From: Chamaea fasciata
Lineage: Eukaryota > Chordata > Aves > Passeriformes > Sylviidae
Assembly: GCA_029207755.1 (NCBI GenBank)
Contig: JARCOQ010000005.1
Coordinates: 55,393,563 to 55,457,562, forward strand
Reading direction: 5' to 3'
DNA: 64,000 nucleotides
In this document: piece by piece, positions 10,158 to 38,312 of the stretch
Numbering within the stretch: the first letter of the stretch is position 1
Layout: each line of letters begins with the position of its first letter
Translations under genes and position numbers: made by a program
The notes under the pieces: model-generated
Databases searched by the model: none
The model's input: only the letters and a program-made list of their open reading frames with translations
Told to the model about the DNA's origin: nothing

Positions 10158-13100
10158 TTAACTGCTTGGAGCACTGGGATGGAGTGGTTTGACTCTTGCC
10201 AGTCTGGAGAGGCCAAGTCTAAGGCAGTGAGTAGGTGACTTAACAGGAACACATTTCACAGAGGCATTACTGCTTCCTGATGGAGCTGGAGAGGATTTTA
10301 AAACAGAAAGATGGCATTACAAGTTTAAAGGGGAAAAAATATCATATGACTGTTGTCTTCTAGTAATTTTCCTAGCAGGACAAAAGAAGCATTCTGAAGA
10401 GAGTGCACAAAGGTCTGAACCACAGAGGCACCAGGAAACCACTCCCCAGGGATTCCGCCCTCTAGGAGCCAGTGCAGCAGAAATGGTGCACAGGTTAATT
10501 ACCCAGCCGCACACTGCAGCTACGCTGGGCAACTGTTCCCAGTGTCCTGGGCATTTTCAGGCACTCCACAGAGAAACACTGAACATAACTCCAATGAGGA
10601 AACAAGGATTTGAGGGAAAGGAGCCAAACAGAAAGAACCATGTACAGAGAAAAAGAGTAAATATGAAGAAAAATCAAAAGAATCAGGAGTCAGCAGCAGC
10701 ATGCTCAAACACCTTGAGAAAATAAAGCTTTTAAGCATTTGCTTTATTAGAGCAGCTAAAATACTCTAGGTTTTTTTTAGTATTTTTTGTTTAGAAGAGA
10801 TAATAATTCAGCACATACCAAAGATAAAGAAAGCTCTAAATAAGAGAGAAATGGACATGAAAAGATCTTTTGATTAAGGTCTGATCCACAGTTTGGAAAA
10901 CATTTTATAAGCCCCATGCAGATAAAGGAATTAAGGATAATGCTATAAAAGAAGCATAGATATAGCTTTTCTTCCTTTCTCTCTTTTTTGTTTTAAATCT
11001 GTTCAAAGAAAATTATTCATAAAATGTATATAAAGCGCAGGCATTTTCCTGGAATATTTTTTTTTTTGTTTGCTTTTAGGAGAGATTGCTAAAAGCTTAA
11101 GTCGACTCATGTACGTGTCTATAGCTGCAGCCTCACCCATACCTGGTGGTGTCCATTTAGGCTTTCTGTCTGTGACAGGACTTGATGCATGCAGAGGCCT
11201 CCCAGCTGCTTCTGAGGGACTGGACATCACCTTCTGCCTCGGCTCAGAGTCCTGTTCCCTTATCCAGGAAGGAGAAACTATAGGTGATGCTGAGATGGGA
11301 AAAAAAATTACTTTAGAAAGATGCTCTTCAGCAGAGAAATCATCACTTAAGAAGACAGACCACTGCACAGCAGAAATAATGAGGATGGTACGAGACTGTC
11401 CCATCTTGAAGCAGTAAATATTTACCCAGACACCCTGCCTGTTAGGGAATGACAGACATGGATGCAGCTTGCTCTTCCAAGAGATGACAGTCACAAGAAG
11501 GAAAGAAGAGAAGCTACTTATTTTTTAAAATAAGCTTAAACAAAGCCAACAGGGAAAGCTCCACCACCTGATACTGCTGCAGAGTCACTGTTCTGACACA
11601 AACCCCAGAAAACAACTGAAAAAATGAACAGAGGACCCTTAAAGAGATGAAACTTTCCCGGACAACAAGGGCAGAAGGAATTTCTCCTGACATATAAATG
11701 CAGAGAAGCAGTGACATTTTGCTGGTTTGGGAGAGAATAAACTCCAGTGCAAAAATTTAGTGTGAAAGTGCAAATGAGATGTCATTTGTCGAGAATGAGG
11801 GGATAATGCTTCAGTAAGGTGGGGGGGGGGGGGGTGAGGGAAAATGGAGTAAAAGCAGCAGAAGTTTCACTAAAAATCCAAACTAAATGTAAGGCATCAC
11901 ATCTAAATAGAAGAAACTTACTGGGTACAGACTCTGGCTCAGAATCAATTTCATGGGCTCTGTCATCACTGTCAACCACCAATGATTTGTGATGTGCTGG
12001 GATTTTGGTTGCTGCTGTTCTTTGCCTCCCATCATCACCCTCAGGTGCCTCATCATCCATAACCTGATTGAGACCTACAAACCAGGAAGTGGTTCAATCA
12101 CCTCAAATTCACAGTAAATCTATCCTCTTCCTCTAAAATAATTTGGTATTTGAGTCCCCAGAGTTCATTTTGGTGAGATGAAGTTATACTATTCAGAAAC
12201 ATATCACTGACACTTGTTTTCATGTGCTTCTCATTGTATTTTCTCAGTGCCAAAATTATCAACATTTATCTGTAAACAGGCTAACAAAAAGAAGACCAAA
12301 AATTCACCAATTCACAGGTCTGCTCATTTTAAGACTGGGACCTAATTTTTAATGAATGAATTGACACATCCTTTAACCTTTGTTTAAGATAAAGACTCTT
12401 GTTTTCATATCAACAAACAAACAAACAAAACCCAAAAAACCAGTGGAAACAAAGAAGAAATAAGCTACTTAAATCTTTTTGTGAAAAGACTGTGAGAACA
12501 ACTTACCTAAAAGTTCACTGTCTACACTGCAGTTGGAAAAAAGGGGTCTCCTCTGTGTATTTTCTGATTTAACATTCTTATCTGTTTCAAGATCCAGGAA
12601 AAAAATGTAATATTACTATACAAAAACACATTATAAAGAAGTAAAAATATTAAGAAATTAAAATAGCTGAAGTTTTTATCTGTCTCTAATCCAAGTATAT
12701 AATTATAAGATCTTATAGAAGAGTTACTTCTCTCACAGAAGAAAATACCAAGAACGTAAGAAAACAGGCAATACCTAGAAACTCTCTCTTGTCATGACAT
12801 CTTGAAATAAAACATGATTTCAACCTATTTCAGTGTAAATTGCCATGTTCAAATTCACTGCATATAAACAAAGTGTTGCATGGAACTGTAAAGTAACCTT
12901 GTTCTTCTGAATTTTGCACTTCTCGGGGATCTGCAGATTTTTCTTTGACAGATAAGGCTAAGGCAACTTCCAAATCTCTTTTGTAAAGTTTGTCATCCAA
13001 GGATAACCTGCGGGAAAATGCCAACATGTTAAATAATAAAACAATTATATGAGCATTATAGAACTATTTCTGGCTCAGTAAACTCTTTAAAATTCAGATA

Positions 13101-16049
13101 CTTGTGAAGAGATTAAGATTTCAATACATATTTATACCATATCGTATAACAAGTATTAAATTTTCAAATTATTTAGACAAAACACACTAATTTTTAAAGC
13201 ATTCTATACTTAAAAGCATTATGATTGCCAACAGAGTATATGTGCATATATTTGATAAATATATCTATATATGAACTATTAACTGGCATTACTACAGGAA
13301 AAAACAGTGATTACCTTTGCTTGAAATGCCACACCAAAATGTAATATTTAGACACAACTCTACTAATAAAAATTAGATTTCTCTTTTTCATTGACATTGA
13401 CTTCATATATTCCTTTAAATATGTTCTTTTGGAAGGAATCAAACTTGTCTTTGTATTTCTCTGGTTTAGGAGTCCCAAAGAAACTCAGAATTTTTAGAGT
13501 TATTTGAAGATGCATCAATAAGGCTCAAAATCTTTATTACAGTCATGTATTAGTTGTTTGTTCTCAGCTGCTTAAAACTTTAGGGGAAAACAAACCCAAA
13601 TATTCTCATTGAAATCCAGTTTTACACACAGTTGACCACAACATCTCTTACCTCTTACTAAGTGTCTGTGTCTGTGACGGAGTCACTTCTTTGGGCTTTT
13701 TTGGCTTCTCTTTTTTCTCCTTCTTCGATTCCTTGAGCCGTGTTCTGGATTTTTTGCTTGAAGGTGCAAAGTCTTCATCTGTTGGAAAACAGCAACAAGC
13801 TCTCATGAGTTTTCCTATATTCTCAAATGTCATAATTTTCATTGCACACTGAAAATACATCAACACAACCTTTCCTGGAAATGAATAGTATTTTAAAAGA
13901 ACACAACAACTATAACTGCACTATCCTTAAATGTATTTAAAACGAAAATTCAACAGACCCTCTTTAACATGTGCTTTTATGTAAGAGGCAATGATTTCAA
14001 ATTCTTGATGTACAAGGACATCCCGCTTACCATCATCTTCCAAATCCCCAAACTGAGAATAATCAACAACTTTCTTGTTCCTGTGGCAAAAAAAAACAAC
14101 CCAAAAAACGTTATTAATCCTTCCTGACTGAGCATCTTGATTTGGTAACACTTTCGGGTAAATAATGTTTTACAAGGAGAAAACATGTTCAGGTGGACAG
14201 AATCATGGAATCATGGATTTTCCATGAGTTGGAAGGGTCCCACAAGGATCATCCAGTCCAGCTCCTGGCCCAGCTCAGGACACCCCAACAATCCCACCCT
14301 GTGCATCCCTTAAGAGTGCTGTCCAAATGCTCCTGGAGCTCTGACAGCCATGGGGCTGTGCCCATTCCCTGTTCCAGTGTTCCACCACACTCTGGGGAAA
14401 GAACATTTTCCTGATACCCAACCTAACCCTCCCATGGCAAAGCTCCAGCCATTCCCTGGGTCCTGTCCCTGGGTACAGAGAGCAGAAATAAACCTACAAC
14501 CAGTGCAACTGTACACAATGGCTTATTAGGAGTAGGTTGTAGGGTTTTTTTAGAAGACTCCACACCCTCTCAGGACAATCTGTTCTGTTCTGGTCACTGC
14601 CCAGGGAAGAAGTTCTGCCTCATGTCCAGGTGGAACCTCCTGGGATCAGTCCCTGCCCGTTCCTCTGCTGCCATTGCTGGGCCCCCCGGAGCAGAGCCCG
14701 GGCCCTGCTCGGAGCCCTCCCTGCTCACAGGGACACCCAGGGCTGAGGCCCCTCTCAGCTGGGGCTCCTCTCGAGGCTGGACAGCCCCAGCTCCCTCAGC
14801 CTTTCCCTGTCAGAGATGCTCCAGCCCCTAAATCATCTCTGCAGCCTCCACTGGCCCTGCTCCAGGAACTCCCTGTCCCTCCTGTGCTGAGGAGCCCAGG
14901 ACTGGACACAGCTCTCCAGATGTGCCTCCCAGGGCTGGGCAGAGGAGCAGGATCACTCCCTGACCTGCTGGCACTGCTCTTCCCAGTGCACCCCGAGATT
15001 CCATTGGCCTTCTTGTCCCCCAGGGCACTGCTGGCTCATGGAGAGCCTGCTGTCCACCAGGACCCCCAGAGCTGCTGGCCAACAGGTCACCCCAGCCTGT
15101 GCTGGTGCGTGGGGCTGTTCCTTCCCAAGTGCAGACTACTGCACTTGCCTTTGTTGAATTTTAGACATTTCTTCTCTGCCCATCTCTGCAACCTGACCAG
15201 GTTCCTGTGAAGGGCTGCACAGCACTCCAAGGTATCAGCCACTCCTCCCAGCTTTGTGTCATCTGTGAACTGCTGATAAGACATCAACCCCTTCATCCAA
15301 GTCATGGATGTGCAACTTTATCAACACTGAGCCCGGTATTACCCCAACTGCAGGGCTGCCTCCAGCCCTGGGCCCAGCACAGCAAGGACGGGGAGCTGCT
15401 GGAGCCAGGCCAGAGCAGGGACACCAAGGGCATCAGAGGGATGGAGCAGCTCTGCTGGGAGGAAAGGCTGAGGGAATTGGGATTGTTCAGCCTGGAGAGG
15501 AGGCGGCTTTGGGGGGACCTCATTGTGGCCTTGCAGTGCCTGAAGGGAGCCCACAGGAAAGATGGAGAGAGACTCTTGACAAGGGCCTGGAGTGACAGGA
15601 CAAGGGGGAATGGCTTCACACTGACAGAGAGGAGGTTTAGACTGGATTAGGAAACAATTAGGAAAAAGTTGTGCCCTGTGAGGGTGGTGAGGCCCTGGCA
15701 CAGATTGTCCAGAGTAGCTGTGGCTGCCCCATTCCTGGCAGTGTCCGAGGCCAAGCTGGATGGGCTCTCAGCAACCTGGAGAGTGGAAAGTGTCCCTGCC
15801 CATAGCAGGGGGTTGGAACTGGATGGGCTTTAAGGTCCCTTCCAACCCAAACCATTCTACGACAGAACCCCGGGGGACACCACTAATGCCCGGCCTCCAA
15901 CACGGCCCTGTGCCACTGATCGCGACCGCTCCGCTAGGAGGGAAAGGGGCCACCCTGGAACCCCCCCAGAGACCCCGAGGGGGTCGGGGCAGCCCCTCGC
16001 CCCTCGCCCCTCAGCCCCGGCACACGAACCTCCTGGCCGGCCGCGCCAT
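10158..16049 (-). CDS. RAD51AP1: RAD51-associated protein 1 (8 coding exons)
   Basis: RAD51AP1 binds DNA and RAD51 and stimulates D-loop formation in homologous recombination in the nucleus. Coding exons, in transcript order on the minus strand, are 16049-16030, 14080-14031, 13778-13652, 13007-12898, 12581-12507, 12074-11922, 11289-11143 and 10285-10158. All introns are GT-AG, the phases agree at every junction, and the total is 810 nt (269 aa plus TAA). Residues 1-20 resemble the human N-terminus (MARPAR then a KKVVDYSQF-like stretch). Exon 3 has the basic KKSRTRLKESKKEKK run. Exon 4 has the conserved LDDKLYKRDLEVALALSVKE block. Exon 7 ends in KPKWTPP, the WxPP motif of the C-terminal RAD51-binding region. 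Exon 8 carries LRLGLSRLARVKPLHP (about residues 249-264), nearly identical to human. The start codon has a G at -3. The protein is shorter than human (335-352 aa) because the acidic and lysine-rich middle segment is not seen between exons 6 and 7. Identification is very secure; completeness of the middle is less so. Confidence 0.93.
11821..11834. repeat. G14 homopolymer in RAD51AP1 intron 6
   Basis: Fourteen consecutive G on the plus strand (C on the RAD51AP1 strand). It lies about 90 bases downstream of the exon 6 donor. Such runs are prone to sequencing and assembly error. Confidence 0.95.
14200..14485 (-). mobile_element. CR1: CR1 3' fragment in RAD51AP1 intron 1
   Basis: Inverted CR1 that starts with an ATCATGGAATCATGG tail, then GAGTTGGAAGGGTCCCACAAGG, and ends near CCCTGGGTACAGAGAGCAG. 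It is in the same orientation as RAD51AP1. Confidence 0.85.
14556..15345 (-). mobile_element. CR1: CR1 with reverse-transcriptase end, RAD51AP1 intron 1 (outer element, main part)
   Basis: An inverted CR1 of the second subfamily. At 15305-15087 on the minus strand it still encodes the C-terminal side of the CR1 reverse transcriptase, including an FTDDTKLGG motif (the F/YxDD catalytic box, here with T for A) and a KFNKGKC block. The element is interrupted at 15345/15346 by a forward CR1 and resumes at 15867. Confidence 0.85.
15346..15866 (+). mobile_element. CR1: CR1 inserted into the older CR1
   Basis: 521 bases of forward CR1, 5'-truncated at AACTGCAGGGCTGCC and ending with the CCATTCTACGACAGA tail. 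It lies precisely inside the outer inverted CR1. ACCCC occurs at both edges (15341-15345 and 15867-15871). Removing the insert plus one ACCCC restores a normal CR1 reading (GGTATTACCCCGGGGG). Confidence 0.88.
15867..15935 (-). mobile_element. CR1: Remainder of the outer CR1
   Basis: ACCCCGGGGGACACCACTAA and CCTGTGCCACTGATCGCGACC continue the inverted CR1 left off at 15345. It ends within the CpG-rich promoter block, about 115 bases from the RAD51AP1 start codon. Confidence 0.8.
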
Positions 16050-16179
16050 CCCCGCCGCCGCCGGCGCCGCTGGGCGCGATCACGGCAGCGCAGCGCAGCG
16101 CCGAAAGTGCCGCTGCGGACGCGCAGCTGCGGTGACGGGCGCGGGTAGGCGGAACATCCCGGCTCCCCCTTGCCCGCGG

Positions 16180-16213
16180 CCCCGTTAACCCGCGGCTGCC
16201 CGCCCGGGGACAG
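16180..16213 (+). other. FERRY3: Non-coding 5' exon of FERRY3 (end defined by splice donor)
   Basis: The coding part of FERRY3 begins 17 nt after an acceptor at 17365/17366, so an upstream non-coding exon is required. The best candidate ends at 16213 in the CpG-rich block, where GGGGACAG is followed by a consensus GTGAGT donor. The 5' end of this exon cannot be seen from sequence, so the start given is arbitrary. The resulting first intron would be 1,152 bases. Confidence 0.6.
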
Positions 16214-17382
16214 GTGAGTCGGGACGGCACCGGCCCGCTCCCGGTGCCCGCGGAGGGAATGCGGACACCGGGAGCTCCCCGCGGCGGGAGGGGGCGGATG
16301 GGGTCCCGCAGGCCGTGTCCTGCCGGCTTCCAGCCTGCGATTTCAGGAGCAGGAGGTCCTCTTTGGAACGGGGGGGTTTGTCCCCCTCTCCCTCTCCATC
16401 AGCTTCCTCCCCACCTCCTCGCTGCATCGGGCGGCAGTAGAAAGAGCGTGGTGGGGTTTGTGTTTCCCAGGATTTCCCTTTGAATCCCACTCCCAGGGAG
16501 GCCGGGACGCCGCCTCGCATCAATATTGGTTGTCCTGAGATGTTTTGAAACTGACTTGTTTCATCTGTGTCTAACACGTATGTTTGTTCACAGAAAAACC
16601 CGCACCGAAACACCCCCACACCCCCGTGAATTCTGCTGTAGAATTTTTTATCTTTATTGTTTTTTCTTCTCCTCGGGGTGTGGTTTTTAGCACTGGGAGG
16701 GTTCGGCTGGAGCAATGTGTCCAGCTTTGCAGGTGATGTTCAAAACAGAGGGATGTAAATGAGCAGAAGAGCCCTGTGGAGGGGAAAAATACCAGCACAG
16801 CTATCCCAGCCTGTATTTTCACTCTGTACACAGCTCCCTTGCATCTCTTTTAGCTTTTTTTTAAATACAGGCTACAGAAGGACAAAATCAGCTCTTTCTA
16901 AAAATCGTTGCAAACATCTGCTCCCCCACTGCCCAGGCCTTGCACCTGCAGAAAGGAGGAAATAAAAACTCTATGCACTCTGCAGGATTTCAGCTTTTGA
17001 GGCATCCGTGACAGAAGTCAGGGTGTTTCAGTTAATTTTCTATTTATCAGGACTCCCCTCTGCCCTGGTTCTGCTTTTAAGTCAGAAGATTTACGCTGTA
17101 ATTTTTAAGAGCAATTACCCAAATGTATATATTGACACACTCAAATGCATTTTAGAAGTACTTGATATTTTGGAAACTGGTATTTATTCAGTTCCAGATG
17201 CATGTATTCGGAAGTCAAAACTGAGTATCTATGAACATTTGGGGGGGTTAAGTATTTTTCTCTGTTAATTATTAGCAAAGCCATGGCTTTTCATTACCAT
17301 TTTTTACTTCTTAGTTTACAAAAATAATTATTTTTACTTTCTTGTTACTTTCATTTCTATTGCAGAAAACAAACTCAAGAGG

Positions 17383-35231
<17,849 letters not shown>

Positions 35232-35362
35232 TTTCTGTGGGGCACTAACCTGTATCCTGTTGGCAGAGGATGAGATTAAGGAGATCCTGGACTAGGATGT
35301 CTCTTTCCTGTGGACTGATGACCCCAAAGTGGCATTTGTTGCATTTTCAAGAATCATGTTGT

Positions 35363-35368
35363 AATAAA
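35363..35368 (+). terminator. FERRY3: Candidate poly(A) signal of FERRY3
   Basis: AATAAA lies 132 bases after the FERRY3 stop codon (35229-35231), and a TG-rich stretch (TGCTGTCTGTACTTGG) follows within 30 bases. This suits a short 3' UTR ending near 35385-35390. Confidence 0.65.
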
Positions 35369-35389
35369 AGATAAATGCTGTCTGTACTT

Positions 35390-38261
35390 GGCTGGTAGCA
35401 GCTGATTTTTGCCTCTTGCTTTGTTTCTGCACAGGATTCCTCACCTTTATCTGAAAGACATTCAATAGAACTTGTATGAAATCTACAGAAATATATAGGT
35501 AATTCTCATACACAGGTAGTAGCAATAAGAGCTTATGCTAGGAATGGGGTCTTCTGGCTTCTACAGATATTTTCTGAATTTTCTCAGTGACTTTAAAAAA
35601 TATGGAGCACATCAGGTGTTTCCTTAGAATAACCAATGGAATTTGTCATAGTGACCACGGTGATTTTACTGCTACAAAATGAAAGACTTGAATCAAACAT
35701 TTACCCTGTTACATTTTGTAGACTGTGGAAGTGTTAAAAAAAATCTAAGTAATAGACACTTGTGACAATAATTAGAAATTTTAAAGTATTATTTCTTCCT
35801 TTTTTTTTTTTTTAACTATGTTTGCTTTTTTGCTTTATTTCCAAACTTCACATTGACAGGTTTATCATATGAACAACGTCATAGTAACACTAAAGTGTTC
35901 TGGACCCTGTTATGCAGATAAAATTTGCTGCTTATTGATTATTTACGTTTTATCGCATATCAGAAGTGCCAGGGAGACAAGTCAAGATGCAGCCATGAAA
36001 TTTCTTGGGACAAACCTGAATCCAGTAAAAAAAAAACCCAACCAAACCACCTGTGCATCCCAGTGATGAGGGATAAGGGGGACACTGGGAACTCCTTTTC
36101 CCCCACCATGGACAATCTTGGAACTCAGCTGTGGACCCAGGAGCTGGAAGCAGCCCTTCCATGGCCACTGGGAAAGTCCTGTCTGGAACTGGAATTCTTG
36201 GGCTTGCCAGAACCACTGAGCTCACAGCAAAGCAGCTGTGGGGGTGAGGGTTCCAGGTGGTAGGATTTCCAAATGCACAGTTCTGCTGTGTGGGAATCAT
36301 GGGGATTCTGGCAGACTTGGCTTTGAATCAGAAACCTCTTCCTATGTACTGCTGAAATTCTGCACTGGAAACTGGAGAACCTGGAAGCCAATTAAAACCC
36401 AATTTATCTTCTGTCTTCAGAGTGATTTTTAAAAAATGTTATTTAGCTTAATAAATGCAAAGATTGGAAAGTTCTGTTTTGGGGAAGCAGCATAATTTAA
36501 AATTCTCTTTAAAATTTAAAATGGAGAACCAAAGGAATATTCACCACTTCATGATGATTATAAAGTCACTGTGTAATTAACAGACTCAGCTTAGTATTTT
36601 TATCAAGTCTTGCATGCTGCAGGAAGCCATGTAAGTGACCCAGCAAACATCTCTTGCTGAACTGTCAAATACTTTCTTTTCCTCTGCCAGCAGCTTCTAA
36701 AGAAGAATCATGCAAGTAATGTGACCTAATTTGGTGTTCTAGAAAAGAAGGATGTGAATTCTTCTAGAAGGAGCTGGATTAATCCTGTTACAGCTCATTT
36801 TACATTGCTGGCCTTAAACTGAAATCAAACTCTGGTCCCAGAAAAGCAAGTGCTCTAACACTATTCTATCTGGGAAAGGTGTGGCGGCAGAACTGTTCCT
36901 TTTCAGAAGTCATAAGGTTTATCTGTGTGTGAAAAATATCTTTGTTACCTACTTATATTAGTTTACATTTTCCTTCAGTCAGTAAATCTACCAACAAGGA
37001 ACACCAGCAATTCTTGAGCAAATATCTTGCTTACACTTCTAGACTCTTTGGTAATAAAAATTGTGTTGGGTATTTTTGCCAAAGCATGAAGACTCCATTA
37101 AATTTAGATGCACTTGGGTGAAACTGCCACTAATTTCTAGGAAAATGACTCAGCTTTTTGCCTTTTATTTTTGAAATGTTTGTTTTCAGTCCTCAGTAGA
37201 TTTCATCTAAACTTGTCATTAGAAGAACCAGTTGGTCTTTGATACTGAAATGAACAAGCAAGCTTTAGTGATGAGGTTTAGAAAAGTTGAAGGAATGGTA
37301 TGGGAAAACTATTAATTCTGCTCGCTGAAGTGTTACCCTTGTAAATACTGAATAAGCCTGCCAAAGGGAATCTTTGTCTGGAGGAGCCATGACAGAGCCT
37401 TTAATATTCCCATTTTTCATACCTGTTCTCAAGGAAGTGGTGCTAACAGCAGATTTTTAGGTGTCTTTGGAGAAAAGCAAAATATAGAGATGGGCTGACC
37501 TAAACTGTAGTTTCTGTTTGGTCTGTGCCTGGCAGCTGCAGAATACAGGCTGCAGTTTATGGCTGTAAAGCCACCTTAGAATTTCTGTTTCAGTCATGAA
37601 AAGCTATTCAAGATTAAGAGGAAAATGACTTAATAGCCATGAGGTTTTCTATTTGTATATGCAGTGCAGATTCCTTGGAAGGGTGACAGTATTTAATGCC
37701 TTGAAAATGTCGTGTAAAATTATACGCATGGCTTGAATCAAATGAAAAATTCTTGCCACTGGGAGAGGTGAGGTTCAAATGCCATTGTTTAGCTTTTTTA
37801 ACTTGCTCATGGTGACCACTGTAAACTGCAGGTGCCCTTTACAGAGTCTGAACTGAGATTATTGCAAGGAAAAAAAGAAAGCCAAGAGTCTGAATTTGTC
37901 ATGGATACAACTCGGTGCCCTTCACCTCTTGTTACCTGCTTTGCAACCTGTGTCTGTTTGCTTCTGTGGGAGCTGGTGACAAACAGGATGAGAATGCAGG
38001 CAGTTAAACACATGCACAGACCTTGTCCTGGCCAGATGCCTCTACCCTGCTGCAGTGCCAGAAATGTCACTGTTAGAAGGTGGCACTGCCCAGACAGGTG
38101 GGAGTTGTACCCGAGGTCCTTTTTCTGCAGTAGTTCACTCTGGACAGCAAAATCTTAATGATGAAAGAGTTATTTTATAACTTGTCCTGTTATATGGGAG
38201 GTGAATGAAGCCACAAGAAGGTGATTATGGAGAGGGGATATAATGTTAGGGAGGAAATTAT
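35390..38261. other. Intergenic region downstream of FERRY3
   Basis: Unique AT-rich sequence. No splice-consistent exon, RNA gene or clear repeat was recognised. An A-rich tract with ACCCAACCAAACC lies at 36027-36049. Confidence 0.55.
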
Positions 38262-38312
38262 CATGGAATGGTTTGGGTTGGAAGGGGGCTTTAAAGAACA
38301 TCCAGTTCTGGC
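38262..38312 (-). mobile_element. CR1: Short CR1 3'-end fragment
   Basis: ATCATGGAATGGTTTGGGTT followed by GGAAGGGGGCTTTAAAGAACATCC is the inverted CR1 terminus. Only about 50 bases are kept. Confidence 0.7.

Larger units (their letters stand above)
15860..16520. promoter_or_regulatory. CpG-rich bidirectional promoter of RAD51AP1 and FERRY3
   Basis: This block is dense in CpG dinucleotides and G+C, unlike the AT-rich DNA around it. The RAD51AP1 start codon (minus) lies at 16049 and the FERRY3 first-exon donor (plus) at 16213. Both transcription starts must therefore fall within roughly 160 bases or overlap, as expected for a shared divergent promoter. No TATA box is visible. On the minus strand, 16106-16098 reads TTTCGGCGC, close to but not a perfect E2F site. 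GGTGACGGGC near 16130 contains a TGACG core. The left end of the block is made of old CR1 sequence up to about 15935. Confidence 0.85.

Noticed and set aside
11003..11142. Read-through of RAD51AP1 exon 7 as an alternative C-terminus
   Set aside because: A consensus donor (CCACCAG/GTATGG) follows the WTPP codons, and the true terminal exon with LRLGLSRLARVKPLHP was found at 10285-10158 in the right phase.
11299..11341. Candidate missing RAD51AP1 exon reading SDDFSAEEHLSK
   Set aside because: It looks acidic in the right place, but the donor after it (AAA/GTAATT) is phase 0 and the incoming phase also fails, so it cannot splice to exon 6 or exon 7 in frame.
36027..36049. Recurring A-rich tracts with ACCCAACCAAACC (also 7700 and 44873)
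   Set aside because: Such A/C-rich low-complexity tracts are widespread in bird DNA; no array structure or unit period that would indicate a defined element.
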